Shown piece after piece: positions 18,215 through 25,742 of a stretch of 64,000 nucleotides of DNA. Location of the stretch: the NCBI GenBank assembly GCA_020636135.1, contig JACJYK010000001.1:1412501-1476500 (forward strand), in the 5' to 3' direction. Each line of letters opens with the position of its first letter. Within the stretch, counting starts at the first letter, position 1. Made by a program: the position numbers and the translations under genes. Under the pieces are notes generated by a model. It did no database searches, was not told where the DNA came from, and worked only from the letters and a program-made list of their open reading frames with translations. The DNA is from Lewinellaceae bacterium. GTDB lineage: Bacteria > Bacteroidota > Bacteroidia > Chitinophagales > Saprospiraceae.

Positions 18215-19021
18215 TTGATGGAAGAAAAAAAAGTGTCCGTACAGCAGGCTTGCCGGGTCGTTAATTTACCCAGGTCCCAATGGTATTATAAGTCTAAACG
18301 GGACGATCATGAAGTAGAGGTAGCACTTCAGGAGTTGGCTGACTTATTACCTACCCGAGGATTTGACAACTATTTCGGCAGATTGAGATCGCAGGGATAT
18401 ACGTGGAATCGCAAACGGTTACTTCGAGTATACCGGACACTGCAATTACCGATAAGACGAAAGCGCAAAAGAAGACTGCCGGCAAGCATAAAGCACCCTT
18501 TGGTCCTTCCAATTACCATCAATCGTACCTGGAGTGCCGATTTCATGCATGATTCACTGGAATATGGTCGAAGGATCCGGGTATTAAACATCATTGATGA
18601 TTACAGTCGGGAAGCCTTACGCATCGAGGCTGATTACTCACACAGTGATGAAAGCGTCGTTCGGATCCTGAATGAACTGGTGTGGGAAAGAGGCATACCC
18701 CGAGCTATCCGGGTAGATAACGGTCCGGAGTTCCGGGGAAACTCCTTTACCAATTGGTGTAAAGAAATGAATATAAACATCCTTTTTATACAGCCCGGAA
18801 AGCCGATGCAGAATGCTTATATCGAACGATTCAACCGATTATTCAGAGAAGATGTACTGGATGCGTACTTATTCGAAGACCTCGAACAGCTACGCAAACT
18901 GTCCGAAGAATGGCGCGAAGATTACAATTTGAATCATTCACATAGCGGTTTAAATGGATTGTCACCATTGAATTACAGAAATCAAATAAATTTGAATCTG
19001 TCTAGTTTAAACGTGTCCTAA
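18215..19021 (+). CDS. IS3-family transposase OrfB (DDE integrase domain)
   Basis: 268 residues with the rve-type DDE core: Asp in WSADFMHDSL, Asp in RVDNGPEFRGN and Glu in MQNAYIERFNR, followed by LNHSHSGLNGLSPLNY, the normal OrfB tail. An HTH_21-like region (VALQELADLLPTRGFDNYFG) precedes it. OrfB is normally made as an OrfAB fusion, but the fusion frame has a TAG at 18209-18211, just before this TTG (18215)/ATG (18218) start. The gene could still be read alone; without an intact OrfA the element should not transpose by itself. Confidence 0.88.
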   Translation: MMEEKKVSVQQACRVVNLPRSQWYYKSKRDDHEVEVALQELADLLPTRGFDNYFGRLRSQGYTWNRKRLLRVYRTLQLPIRRKRKRRLPASIKHPLVLPITINRTWSADFMHDSLEYGRRIRVLNIIDDYSREALRIEADYSHSDESVVRILNELVWERGIPRAIRVDNGPEFRGNSFTNWCKEMNINILFIQPGKPMQNAYIERFNRLFREDVLDAYLFEDLEQLRKLSEEWREDYNLNHSHSGLNGLSPLNYRNQINLNLSSLNVS

Positions 19022-19055
19022 TTTGGGGAAGGCTACATTCTCGGGGAAGGCTACA

Positions 19056-19327
19056 CATGCTTCTATTTCGGTGCGGTCAATTGGTATCATTTGAGTACTG
19101 TGTTTTTTTACATGGCATACAACGTTCGAAGCTTGACGCATGGCTGGTATTTTATAACTGTCAGCCCGCCAACTGAAACAAATAAAAAACGGTTGCTGAA
19201 GTTAACAACTAAAAGCTAAATAGAATTCAGTCAAGCCCGATATTAGCTGATAGCAGTACAACCGCCGATTGTTGTTCCGTCCGCCAGCCTTGCGGCAAAC
19301 CTTTTGTTGGGCGTTCGTGCTGTTCCT
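19056..19327. other. Intergenic region with an attC-like GTTGGGC core downstream of the Hsp70-SBD gene
   Basis: No gene is seen. At 19306-19312 the + strand reads GTTGGGC, which fits the GTTRRRY core of integron attC sites. It is about 15 bases beyond the stop of the - strand gene at 19328. Inside, CCGC and GCGG around 19281-19295 form a small stem. The opposite core is not clean (GTACAAC at about 19255-19262). Listed as attC-like only. Confidence 0.3.
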
Positions 19328-20236
19328 TTAAGTCATTACGGATTTACCTAAACATTTTTCTCTTAATTCTCTTATTTGTTCCTTGCTTAATCCGTCAAAT
19401 TTTTTGTCAATGAATATTTTAATATTTCTGTCTAAACTATCTAAATGAAGTATTCCATTAATGTCAATCGTCAATATGACTTCTATCTGCTGACTACCTC
19501 TTAGTTGTGGCGGAACATTGTCAATAGTAAATTTTATAAGGCTTTTATTCTCTTTCGCTACAGTGCTGAAACCTTGAAGTAAATGAACTTTAATATTCGT
19601 TTGCCAGTCTTCGGAAGTCTTAAAATTTATTGTTGTTTGTACTGGTATTGGTGTATTTACTTTTAGGATAAGTTCGGCTAATCCGTTTGGTAACGCATAA
19701 TAAAGAGACAAAGGAATAACATCTTCTAATGAATGATTTATTTCAGAAAAAAGAATATGTCCAATTGAAGTATCAGCAAAGTGCGATAAAATTTTTCCAG
19801 CGATTGTGGGGCAAATTAAATCTAATAATGACTGCTTAAAAGCTTCGTCCAATTTCATTGAAATTTCATAAGGCTTTGTATCCTTCATTCTATCAAATGC
19901 TTCGCCCTCAATTCTATCTTTGTATGAACATCTGGGAAATTCAAACTTATGTTTGGTACTTCTAATTCTGTCAAGTATTTCTTTTGAAATTTCAGTTGTA
20001 GTATAATAGTATTTTGTTCTTTCTTTCCGAAAAATTGCACTCAAAAAATACCAAAAGTTCACCTTGATAAATTCAATCAACTCTTCTTTTGCTATATCAT
20101 TGTACTTGTTCTTTAACGGGTCATAAAGTTGCAAAGCCTGATTTGGATTAGCCTTGATTAGTTTATTGGTGATATTTATAGCTATCTCAACACGTCTGAT
20201 AATCTCGCCTTGATATTTCGTAAGTTCATTGCCCAT
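19328..20236 (-). CDS. Hsp70 substrate-binding domain protein lacking the ATPase domain
   Basis: About 302 residues from the ATG at 20236; a TTG at 20242 is two codons upstream. Residue numbers here count from that TTG. Residues 173-296 match the beta substrate-binding domain of DnaK block by block: DVIPLSL, LKVNTPIP, FKTSEDWQTNIKVHLLQG, KENKSLIKFTIDNVPP, RGSQQIEVILTIDINGILHL and the start of the lid helix GLSKEQIRELREKC. The first 170 residues are helical, do not resemble an actin-like nucleotide-binding domain, and are far too short for one (about 380 residues). It overlaps the J-domain gene by 11 bases. A client-binding protein working with that J-protein is inferred; no such system is known to me. 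Confidence 0.85.
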   Translation of the reverse strand: MGNELTKYQGEIIRRVEIAINITNKLIKANPNQALQLYDPLKNKYNDIAKEELIEFIKVNFWYFLSAIFRKERTKYYYTTTEISKEILDRIRSTKHKFEFPRCSYKDRIEGEAFDRMKDTKPYEISMKLDEAFKQSLLDLICPTIAGKILSHFADTSIGHILFSEINHSLEDVIPLSLYYALPNGLAELILKVNTPIPVQTTINFKTSEDWQTNIKVHLLQGFSTVAKENKSLIKFTIDNVPPQLRGSQQIEVILTIDINGILHLDSLDRNIKIFIDKKFDGLSKEQIRELREKCLGKSVMT

Positions 20237-21140
20237 CCTCAAAATTGTTTGCTTGCTGCTGTAATTTTAGTTTAGCCTTTTCAAAGTATTCATCCCAATT
20301 CACAATGCTGATAATCGTCTTATATGTTTCACTGTTCTTTATAAGTTCAATTTCTTTTTTCAATTCTGCAATTCTAAATCGTAGCTTTTCCATTTCAGCT
20401 TTTAAAATTTGCTTCTCACTAATAACATCAGATTTACTGACAAAGAAGTTTCCTTTTTCTAAATTGCTTAAAATCTCTTTTACTTTTTCTAAATCGTTCT
20501 CCTCATATGCAAGACTTAGTTCCGAAAAGAGTTTTGTGGCTAATTCTTTTTGTTCATTACTGACCACATCTGGATGACAAAGTTTGCTTGCTTTACGATA
20601 CTTGTCTTTTAGTTCTTTCTGTTCCTCGTCTGTGAGTACTATTTCTTGCTCATCTTTTGAAGCCTCAAATTGATTTTGGTAGGTATTGTAATCGTATTCA
20701 GCTTCACTTTCATTATTAGTTCCCTTTGCTTTTTCTTTTCGGTAACGCAAAACTTTTAAAAGCAGTTCTCCTAATTCTTTGTTATGCCTTACTCCAAATT
20801 CATGAATAACCTTTTCTAAATCAGCTTTATCATTCGACAATGCATTTAATTCAACTTCTAAAGATCTTATTTCTAATCTTAATGCTTCAACTTGTGGGTC
20901 ATTGTATATAACAAGCCTTTGGTGGCTATTGATAAAAGTATCAATGGTAGTTACTGCTTCACTATAAGATTTGGACTTAAGAGCTTTAACGATATTTTTA
21001 ACATCCAATGGTAGGTTCTGTTGCTCAAGTTTTACAATATGAGCATTGATTTCATCTTCCTCTTCCAAGGCGATTAGGTTTCTGATTAACTCTAAGCGTT
21101 TGATGAGTTTGGAAATGTCAAGGGTTGGTTCTTCTATCAT
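20226..21140 (-). CDS. J-domain coiled-coil protein
   Basis: 304 residues. A J-like domain lies at about 172-226: LKDKYRKASKLCHPDVVSNE contains the HPD motif (189-191) that stimulates Hsp70 ATPases, followed by a helix with FSELSLAYEENDLEKVKEIL. Before it, 83-135 is a likely coiled coil (EALRLEIRSLEVELNALSND); after it, 240-270 is another (LKAEMEKLRFRIAELKKEIE). No glycine-rich or zinc-finger DnaJ parts are present. It is the first gene of a two-gene operon with the Hsp70 substrate-binding protein and is AT-rich. Because its partner has no ATPase domain, it may recruit a housekeeping DnaK to clients held by the partner. That is inference. Confidence 0.82.
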   Translation of the reverse strand: MIEEPTLDISKLIKRLELIRNLIALEEEDEINAHIVKLEQQNLPLDVKNIVKALKSKSYSEAVTTIDTFINSHQRLVIYNDPQVEALRLEIRSLEVELNALSNDKADLEKVIHEFGVRHNKELGELLLKVLRYRKEKAKGTNNESEAEYDYNTYQNQFEASKDEQEIVLTDEEQKELKDKYRKASKLCHPDVVSNEQKELATKLFSELSLAYEENDLEKVKEILSNLEKGNFFVSKSDVISEKQILKAEMEKLRFRIAELKKEIELIKNSETYKTIISIVNWDEYFEKAKLKLQQQANNFEDGQ

Positions 21141-21185
21141 TTTTTGATAAGTTACAACTCACTGTAGCATGACGCCCACCGTCTG

Positions 21186-21299
21186 GGCGCATGCGCCGTC
21201 CCGCCTTTGATTGAATTCTTCTAAGTTACAATGTCGGTTGATAGTTTCATATTCTTCCTTTGTACCTCATTCTATCAGGCGGGATGGTAGTTATGCGCC
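21186..21299. repeat. Imperfect palindrome upstream of the J-protein gene
   Basis: Arms 21186-21211 and 21274-21299 are inverted copies sharing GGCGCAT, TCCCGCCT and GAT, with a 62-base AT-rich loop. Just outside, GCCCA and TGGGC at about 21172-21187 form another small stem. The size and build recall attC recombination sites of gene cassettes, but the end cores do not fit the consensus cleanly. It may also be the terminator or operator of the flanking genes. Confidence 0.5.
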
Positions 21300-21320
21300 A
21301 GGTTGGCAGCAGTATAATTT

Positions 21321-22100
21321 TTACCAGATGCTATTTGAGTATCTTTTAGTACTTGATAATTTCGGGGCTGAATATTTGAAAGAAGGGGCCTTGTAGGGTC
21401 TACTAATTGATTTCGGGGCTGAATATTTAAAAGAAGGAGCCTTATAGGGTCTACTAATTGATTTCGGGGTTGAATATTTGAAAGAAGAAGCCTTATAGGG
21501 TCTACTAATTGATTTCGGGGTTGAATATTTAAAAGAAGGAGCCTTGTAAGATCTGCTTGTTGACTTCGGGGTTGAATAGTTAAAAGAAGGAGACTTATAG
21601 GATCTGCTTGTTAATTTGGGGGTTGAATAGTTAAAAGAAGGGGCCTTATAGGGTCTACTAATTGATTTGCGGGTTGAATAGTTGAAAGTTTTATTGCCAT
21701 ATGTTGAACTTACATTTCTTCTTTCCGTAGCAGTTTTCTGATTATGTTGTTCTATAGTAATTAACTGCATGTTACTGGGAACATCCCGACCTCCTTGGGA
21801 TAAAGGAACAATATGGTCAACTTGGTAACCATTTGGAACTTTTAAGTAACCCCTACTTTTTAAAAATTCCTTTCTGGCCGATGAGTTTCGTTCTACTTTT
21901 GGTTGTCCTGTTGTTTTGTATGTTTCCCCTAAAATGTATTTAGTCCCAGCTAAATTGTAAGTTGGTTTCTTTATTTGGGATGTAGTATATGTAGATTTTT
22001 TATATGTCGTGTTAGTTGTCTGTGCATATGAATCGTTATCAACCGACAAAGCTGTCATTAAAAGCAGGATAAATCCAAATTGGCTTATGTTATTCGTCAT
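21321..22100 (-). CDS. Exported HNH endonuclease-like protein with C-terminal 17-residue repeats
   Basis: 259 residues from the ATG at 22100, which opens into a signal peptide (SQFGFILLLMTALSV, cut after SYAQ). The frame is open 46 codons farther upstream without protein character. Residues 74-122 hold an HNH motif: RKEFLKSRGYLKVPNGYQVD, then HIVPLSQGG (D95, H96), N110 and H119. Residues 139-247 are about 6.5 copies of a 17-residue unit, FKYSTPKSISRPYKAPS, rich in Ser, Lys, Arg, Pro and Tyr, with strong positive charge. Such a tail could bind DNA or cell surface polymers. Export of a nuclease suggests a nutrient or antagonistic role. No immunity gene is obvious. Confidence 0.75.
   Translation of the reverse strand: MTNNISQFGFILLLMTALSVDNDSYAQTTNTTYKKSTYTTSQIKKPTYNLAGTKYILGETYKTTGQPKVERNSSARKEFLKSRGYLKVPNGYQVDHIVPLSQGGRDVPSNMQLITIEQHNQKTATERRNVSSTYGNKTFNYSTRKSISRPYKAPSFNYSTPKLTSRSYKSPSFNYSTPKSTSRSYKAPSFKYSTPKSISRPYKASSFKYSTPKSISRPYKAPSFKYSAPKSISRPYKAPSFKYSAPKLSSTKRYSNSIW
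21360..21686 (-). repeat. 51-bp in-frame tandem repeats in the HNH gene
   Basis: About 6.5 copies of a 51-base unit encode the 17-residue repeats. Copies differ by point changes (GGGGCTGAATATTT against GGGGTTGAATAGTTA), mostly conservative at protein level. The perfect codon-multiple length and retained frame point to selection on the protein rather than a non-coding array. Confidence 0.9.
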
Positions 22101-22265
22101 ATACTCAAATTTAAGAATAGTTTTAAAATAATGCTGCCGAAAGTTGGCATTATGGCTAGTTCGTTTGATGAGCACTTGGTTTCTTTCGAAGATGGGACAT
22201 ACGGAACTAAAAGACTTTATCTGGTACATGGCTAGCACATTGGCTATTACAACAGTTCTTATAGC

Positions 22266-22934
22266 CTAAAGTCCTTTAAAAAAGAATAACTCCAATTTAT
22301 CGGCATCAACATCATTGGTTTGTGATATTTCGTGCATTTGATTCACATAGTGAACATAGGCTTCAGGCTTTTGATTTGGCTCTATATTTAGAATATGGCA
22401 AAGATCCTGATTGATAGAGTTAACTAGACTTATGGTTTTTGCCACTCTTGCATCAAAGATCAATGGGTATTTTTTCATATTGAGGGATCGACCAAGAAAA
22501 TAAAGGAACTTGGAGAAGAAGTTGACTCGGCACCTTTTCATTTGATTGAATGAAACATGCGCTGCATGTATATCATTTTTTTCCAAACATGTTTTGGCAC
22601 TTTCCAAAATGGTGAGAGCCTGATCGTATGTATTTAGCATATTTGAGACCTTCCATGGACCTCGGTTATCGGCTCTTCCATTTTCTGAATAACCGTGACC
22701 CCAGATCATTGTCAAAATGAATCCGCTCATCAAAGACCCATGCTGAGATCGTAAATGATTGATAATATCGCCTCGTGTGATATGATTTGCATATTTATGG
22801 GCAATAAAAATCATTTCATCAGAGACCAAATTATTTTTATAGTCGAAGTTTACCCAATGGTCACTGTTGAAGTAAACTACTTGTTCTAGTGGATTGAGGT
22901 TATTTATTTGCTCAAGATAAGGTTGTATGTTCAT
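22266..22934 (-). CDS. OGG-fold (8-oxoguanine DNA glycosylase-like) protein
   Basis: 222 residues. The central part fits the prokaryotic OGG-fold family: LTMIWGHGYSENG followed by RGPWKVSNML, and then NFFSKFLYFLGR with PLIFDARVAKTI, in the order seen in those proteins. In HhH-GPD enzymes the catalytic Lys and Asp lie around this last block; here K and D of FSKFLYF and IFDARVAK are candidates. Activity on damaged bases is not shown by sequence alone. It lies 34 bases downstream of the DUF4238 gene on the same strand, so they form a likely operon. Confidence 0.6.
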   Translation of the reverse strand: MNIQPYLEQINNLNPLEQVVYFNSDHWVNFDYKNNLVSDEMIFIAHKYANHITRGDIINHLRSQHGSLMSGFILTMIWGHGYSENGRADNRGPWKVSNMLNTYDQALTILESAKTCLEKNDIHAAHVSFNQMKRCRVNFFSKFLYFLGRSLNMKKYPLIFDARVAKTISLVNSINQDLCHILNIEPNQKPEAYVHYVNQMHEISQTNDVDADKLELFFFKGL

Positions 22935-22968
22935 GGCATATCATTAAGGATTGACAGCAGTTTTTTTT

Positions 22969-23973
22969 CTAAAATAGTCCTAAGTCCTTTCCTTTTTTAA
23001 CATATTCATCAAATGATGTAATTTTTTTTAGCTCGTCCTCTGTCAAAGGTCGTTCAGCTAAGTCTTTTGTTTGTAAATAGCTATTCAATGAGCTATCGTC
23101 TCCTAGTATAAATCTGTCTGCCTTTTGAAATTGCTCTGTATTTGAAATCAATTTTTCGGTCTTACAGAATAGTCCAGATACATTGTGCCTAACAATTAAA
23201 TTTCTAGCATCCTCATCAGCATCAGGAATCAAGAACAACACATGTTTTTTATCGAGAGGAAGCTTCATTATGTTACTTGGGTCAAACGGAGTAATATGTC
23301 CACCTTTTAAATTTTGAAGGATTACAGGATTGTCGCTGGTAATAAATTCACTGTCAGCATCAGAAAGTTTTGAAACAAAAATGTTGTCACTTATCACTCT
23401 AATTTGAATGAGCTTTAGTGCTACCTCCAATTGAGTAATCACTTGTCCTGGTCTATTTTCAATTTTATGCTCGATTAAAAGGTCATCTAATGATTTATCT
23501 TTTATAGATATTTTGGTTCCCTCAAACAGAAAGTAATCTTTGCCTGTTTGTTGACAAATTGCAAACATTTGTGCATAGACTCTTTTCATCAAATCGTTAT
23601 GCTGATTAATCCATTTGGTTGTCCTATAAAATGTGGTTACAACAGTTGAAATAATTAACTCTCTTTCCTCAGGGGTGACATTTGTTTTAGCTGGGTTAGT
23701 TAAAAGCGAATAAATATTATTATAATGTTGTTCAATTTCGTCAGAGTAAAATTTCTCTAATAACATTTGCTGATCTACAGTTTCTCCAGGAAGTGTATAA
23801 AGGTTTCGCTCAAGGCAAACGTTTTTGATATTGATTTCAAAAATCTTGTCAGATTGTGGATTGTCTATTGGTAGAGCCTTTACAAAAAATTCATCACCCT
23901 TCTGTTTACTGGCAAAATTTTTCAAATATGTCCTTGGAACGTAATGTTGCCGTTTAACTAAGTCTTTTGACAT
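22969..23973 (-). CDS. DUF4238 domain protein
   Basis: 334 residues with the hallmark DUF4238 start VKRQHYVPRTYLKNFAS, the later FITSDNPVIL motif and the LPLDKKHVLFLIPD block near residue 235. The family is widespread, patchy in distribution, and often in mobile regions; its biochemical function is unknown. No signal peptide or membrane helix is visible, so it is cytosolic. Upstream, 45-100 bases away, is the edge of the IS1182 element, which has separated it from whatever promoter region it once shared with the metallopeptidase side. Confidence 0.82.
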   Translation of the reverse strand: MSKDLVKRQHYVPRTYLKNFASKQKGDEFFVKALPIDNPQSDKIFEINIKNVCLERNLYTLPGETVDQQMLLEKFYSDEIEQHYNNIYSLLTNPAKTNVTPEERELIISTVVTTFYRTTKWINQHNDLMKRVYAQMFAICQQTGKDYFLFEGTKISIKDKSLDDLLIEHKIENRPGQVITQLEVALKLIQIRVISDNIFVSKLSDADSEFITSDNPVILQNLKGGHITPFDPSNIMKLPLDKKHVLFLIPDADEDARNLIVRHNVSGLFCKTEKLISNTEQFQKADRFILGDDSSLNSYLQTKDLAERPLTEDELKKITSFDEYVKKGKDLGLF

Positions 23974-24017
23974 TTTCGTTTAGTTTGTCAAGATTTTACC
24001 TTATTGCTGCCAACGGG

Positions 24018-25671
24018 AGTCTGTGCATCAACTCCCTATCTAATTTATCTTTTGTGTTGTCCTAAACTGTGGCAGCTGAGGGTATGTTAAAAATGAAAGT
24101 TGAATGTGGCGTACCATCAAGACTGTCAGCAGTATATTATCAAATATAGTCAAAAAAGCGTCTTTTAGGCGCTTGAGGAATACCGAAAATCCAAGTATAG
24201 AAACAGTTCTCCTGAGATTGTAGGTTGAGAATAGAAGTGCGATCTCACCAAGTATTTGATCCTTTCCTTTCATGAGGACATAAGTGAAATCCCATTGTCT
24301 TTTGAAAGTTCCGAATTGATGCTCAATGATTTGTTGACGTTGGCGGTAGTAGTCTGGTTTTTGATGTACTCGCTTATTGTTGCGATCAATAGAAGATTGG
24401 AATTCGATTCGTTGGATGATTCTGCCATTTCTGGCATTGGTGCATTGCGATCGAATGGGGCAATGCTTGCAATCAGCTGTTCTGTAATGTTTAAAACGTG
24501 CAGCTGGATGTTTGGGCTTTTTAGATTTGCGATGGTAGATCATTTCATTGGATCGCAAGATGGAACCATTGGGGCAACGATAGGTATCGGATCCAGGGTG
24601 ATATTTGAAGTCCTCGACCGGGAAGACTTGATTGGTGATATTGGCTGAGTTGGCTTTAGGTGAAACATAAGTGGTAACGTTGAGGGCTTCACAGGCTGCT
24701 AGCTGGGCGGCGGTATGATATCCTTTATCAGCGAGTACATCAAACTTAGTGATTTCCAAGTTTTCTTGAACCTGGAGGACCATGGATTCGAGGGCATGGG
24801 TATCATTGACATCACCGGTATCAAAGGCAGCGAGGAGCTTGTGTTTAGCATCACTAGCTGCTTGGATGTTATATCCTACGTTGACAATATTTCGGTGTAG
24901 GATAACAGCTTGAGCATCGGGATCGGTAGTGGACAGTTGTTCTTTACCGGATTGGATGATTTCATCTCCAAGTTCGCAGTACTGATTCCACTTGTCAATC
25001 TGATCGTTGATCTTGGCATGCAGCTGCTCTTTTTCTTCGTCATCATCAGCTTGATCGAGTTCTTCACAGTAAGCATCGATTTTGGCATCGATGTAATCCA
25101 GGTGCCGGTGGATTTTGGCCAAATTGTAGTTGTTTTTGAGGCTATTTTGAGCCCGGACTTTAAAAGAGTCGATCGCAATGGTTTTGCCCTCAATAAGTCT
25201 CCAGCCTTTGAGCATGGCAACAAAATGGCGAAAGACCTGACGAAAAGCTAGTGCATTCTGCTTGCGGAAATTAGCAATGGTCTTATAGTGAGGTCGTCTA
25301 CCTTTTAAAAGCCAGATGACTTCCAGATTGACCTTACAGGCATGTTCTAGTTTACGGCAGGACCGGATGCCATTCTGATAGCCATAGAGATAAAGTTTGA
25401 GGAGTACACCTGGGTGAAACGGTGGGCGACCCTGTTCATTTAACTCAAGGTTTTTGAAATCAAACTGCTCTAGAGGAAGCACATCAATAAAAGCATCGAT
25501 AATACGAACAAAAGCTTCTGGGTCGACCATTTGTTCGATCGAAGAGATGAACATTTGTTCGCGATCTTGACCTTCGACAAAGTCCATAATATATGTTCGT
25601 TGGTGATAGTATTAATTTACGAAAAAAGTATCACATTAAAAAATATAATTATAGGTTATTGCACAGTCTGA
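24018..25671 (-). mobile_element. IS1182-family insertion sequence
   Basis: One transposase gene fills the element. Matching ends are AGTCTGTGCATCAAC at the left (from 24019) and its imperfect inverse around GTTATTGCACAGTCT at the right (25655-25669). I could not fix the exact termini or a target duplication. It lies between the DUF4238 gene and the metallopeptidase gene, and its right end abuts a palindromic region (25680-25736), suggesting insertion into or beside that palindrome. Confidence 0.75.
24040..25587 (-). CDS. IS1182-family transposase
   Basis: 515 residues, full length for the family. The N-terminus has the typical DUF772 region (GRPPFHPGVLLKLYLYGYQNG, IRSCRKLEHACK, then KTIANFRKQN). 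The DDE core is seen as IAIDSFKVRAQNS, DVLADKGYHTAAQL and the C-terminal HQKPDYYRQRQQIIEHQFG with the last acidic residue. A Cys-rich block (CPNGS, CKHCPIRSQC) sits between the second and third catalytic positions, as usual. The frame is intact, so the element may be active. Confidence 0.95.
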   Translation of the reverse strand: MDFVEGQDREQMFISSIEQMVDPEAFVRIIDAFIDVLPLEQFDFKNLELNEQGRPPFHPGVLLKLYLYGYQNGIRSCRKLEHACKVNLEVIWLLKGRRPHYKTIANFRKQNALAFRQVFRHFVAMLKGWRLIEGKTIAIDSFKVRAQNSLKNNYNLAKIHRHLDYIDAKIDAYCEELDQADDDEEKEQLHAKINDQIDKWNQYCELGDEIIQSGKEQLSTTDPDAQAVILHRNIVNVGYNIQAASDAKHKLLAAFDTGDVNDTHALESMVLQVQENLEITKFDVLADKGYHTAAQLAACEALNVTTYVSPKANSANITNQVFPVEDFKYHPGSDTYRCPNGSILRSNEMIYHRKSKKPKHPAARFKHYRTADCKHCPIRSQCTNARNGRIIQRIEFQSSIDRNNKRVHQKPDYYRQRQQIIEHQFGTFKRQWDFTYVLMKGKDQILGEIALLFSTYNLRRTVSILGFSVFLKRLKDAFLTIFDNILLTVLMVRHIQLSFLTYPQLPQFRTTQKIN

Positions 25672-25679
25672 CGGTGTTG

Positions 25680-25742
25680 TGATATGGAGCGGACGCAGCG
25701 ACAGCAAGTCTGATCTCATATCACTTGTTAGAGATAGTCATT
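25680..25742. repeat. Palindromic attC-like end next to the metallopeptidase gene
   Basis: GTGATATGGAG near 25679 and CTCATATCAC at about 25715-25724 are inverted copies around a GC-rich centre (GGACGCAGCGACAGC). Immediately outside is GTTAGAGATA (25727-25736), whose exact reverse complement TATCTCTAAC stands at 26743-26752 on the other side of the neighbouring gene. Cassette-like boundaries are possible; the outer half of this site is missing where the IS1182 element begins. Confidence 0.4.

Larger units (their letters stand above)
17812..19055 (+). mobile_element. IS3-family insertion sequence (IS407-like), probably inactive
   Basis: Contains orfA and orfB of an IS3 element inside imperfect inverted repeats: GGACAGTTTAAAACTAGACAG on the left and CTGTCTAGTTTAAACGTGTCC on the right. 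Outside these lie 18-base units TGTAGCCTTCCCCGAGAA: three direct copies on the left starting at 17812, 17830 and 17848, and two inverted copies on the right (19025-19037 partial, 19038-19055). I see no convincing target-site duplication next to either the inner or outer ends. OrfA is frameshifted and the orfA-orfB fusion frame has a stop. Confidence 0.85.

Noticed and set aside
19306..19312. A bona fide integron attC site
   Set aside because: One core (GTTGGGC) fits but the opposite core does not, and no integrase is in the window. It is kept only as an attC-like note.
21360..21686. Regularly spaced 51-base repeats that could be mistaken for a CRISPR array
   Set aside because: The units are contiguous with no unique spacers, are a codon multiple and translate in one frame into conserved 17-residue repeats of the HNH protein.
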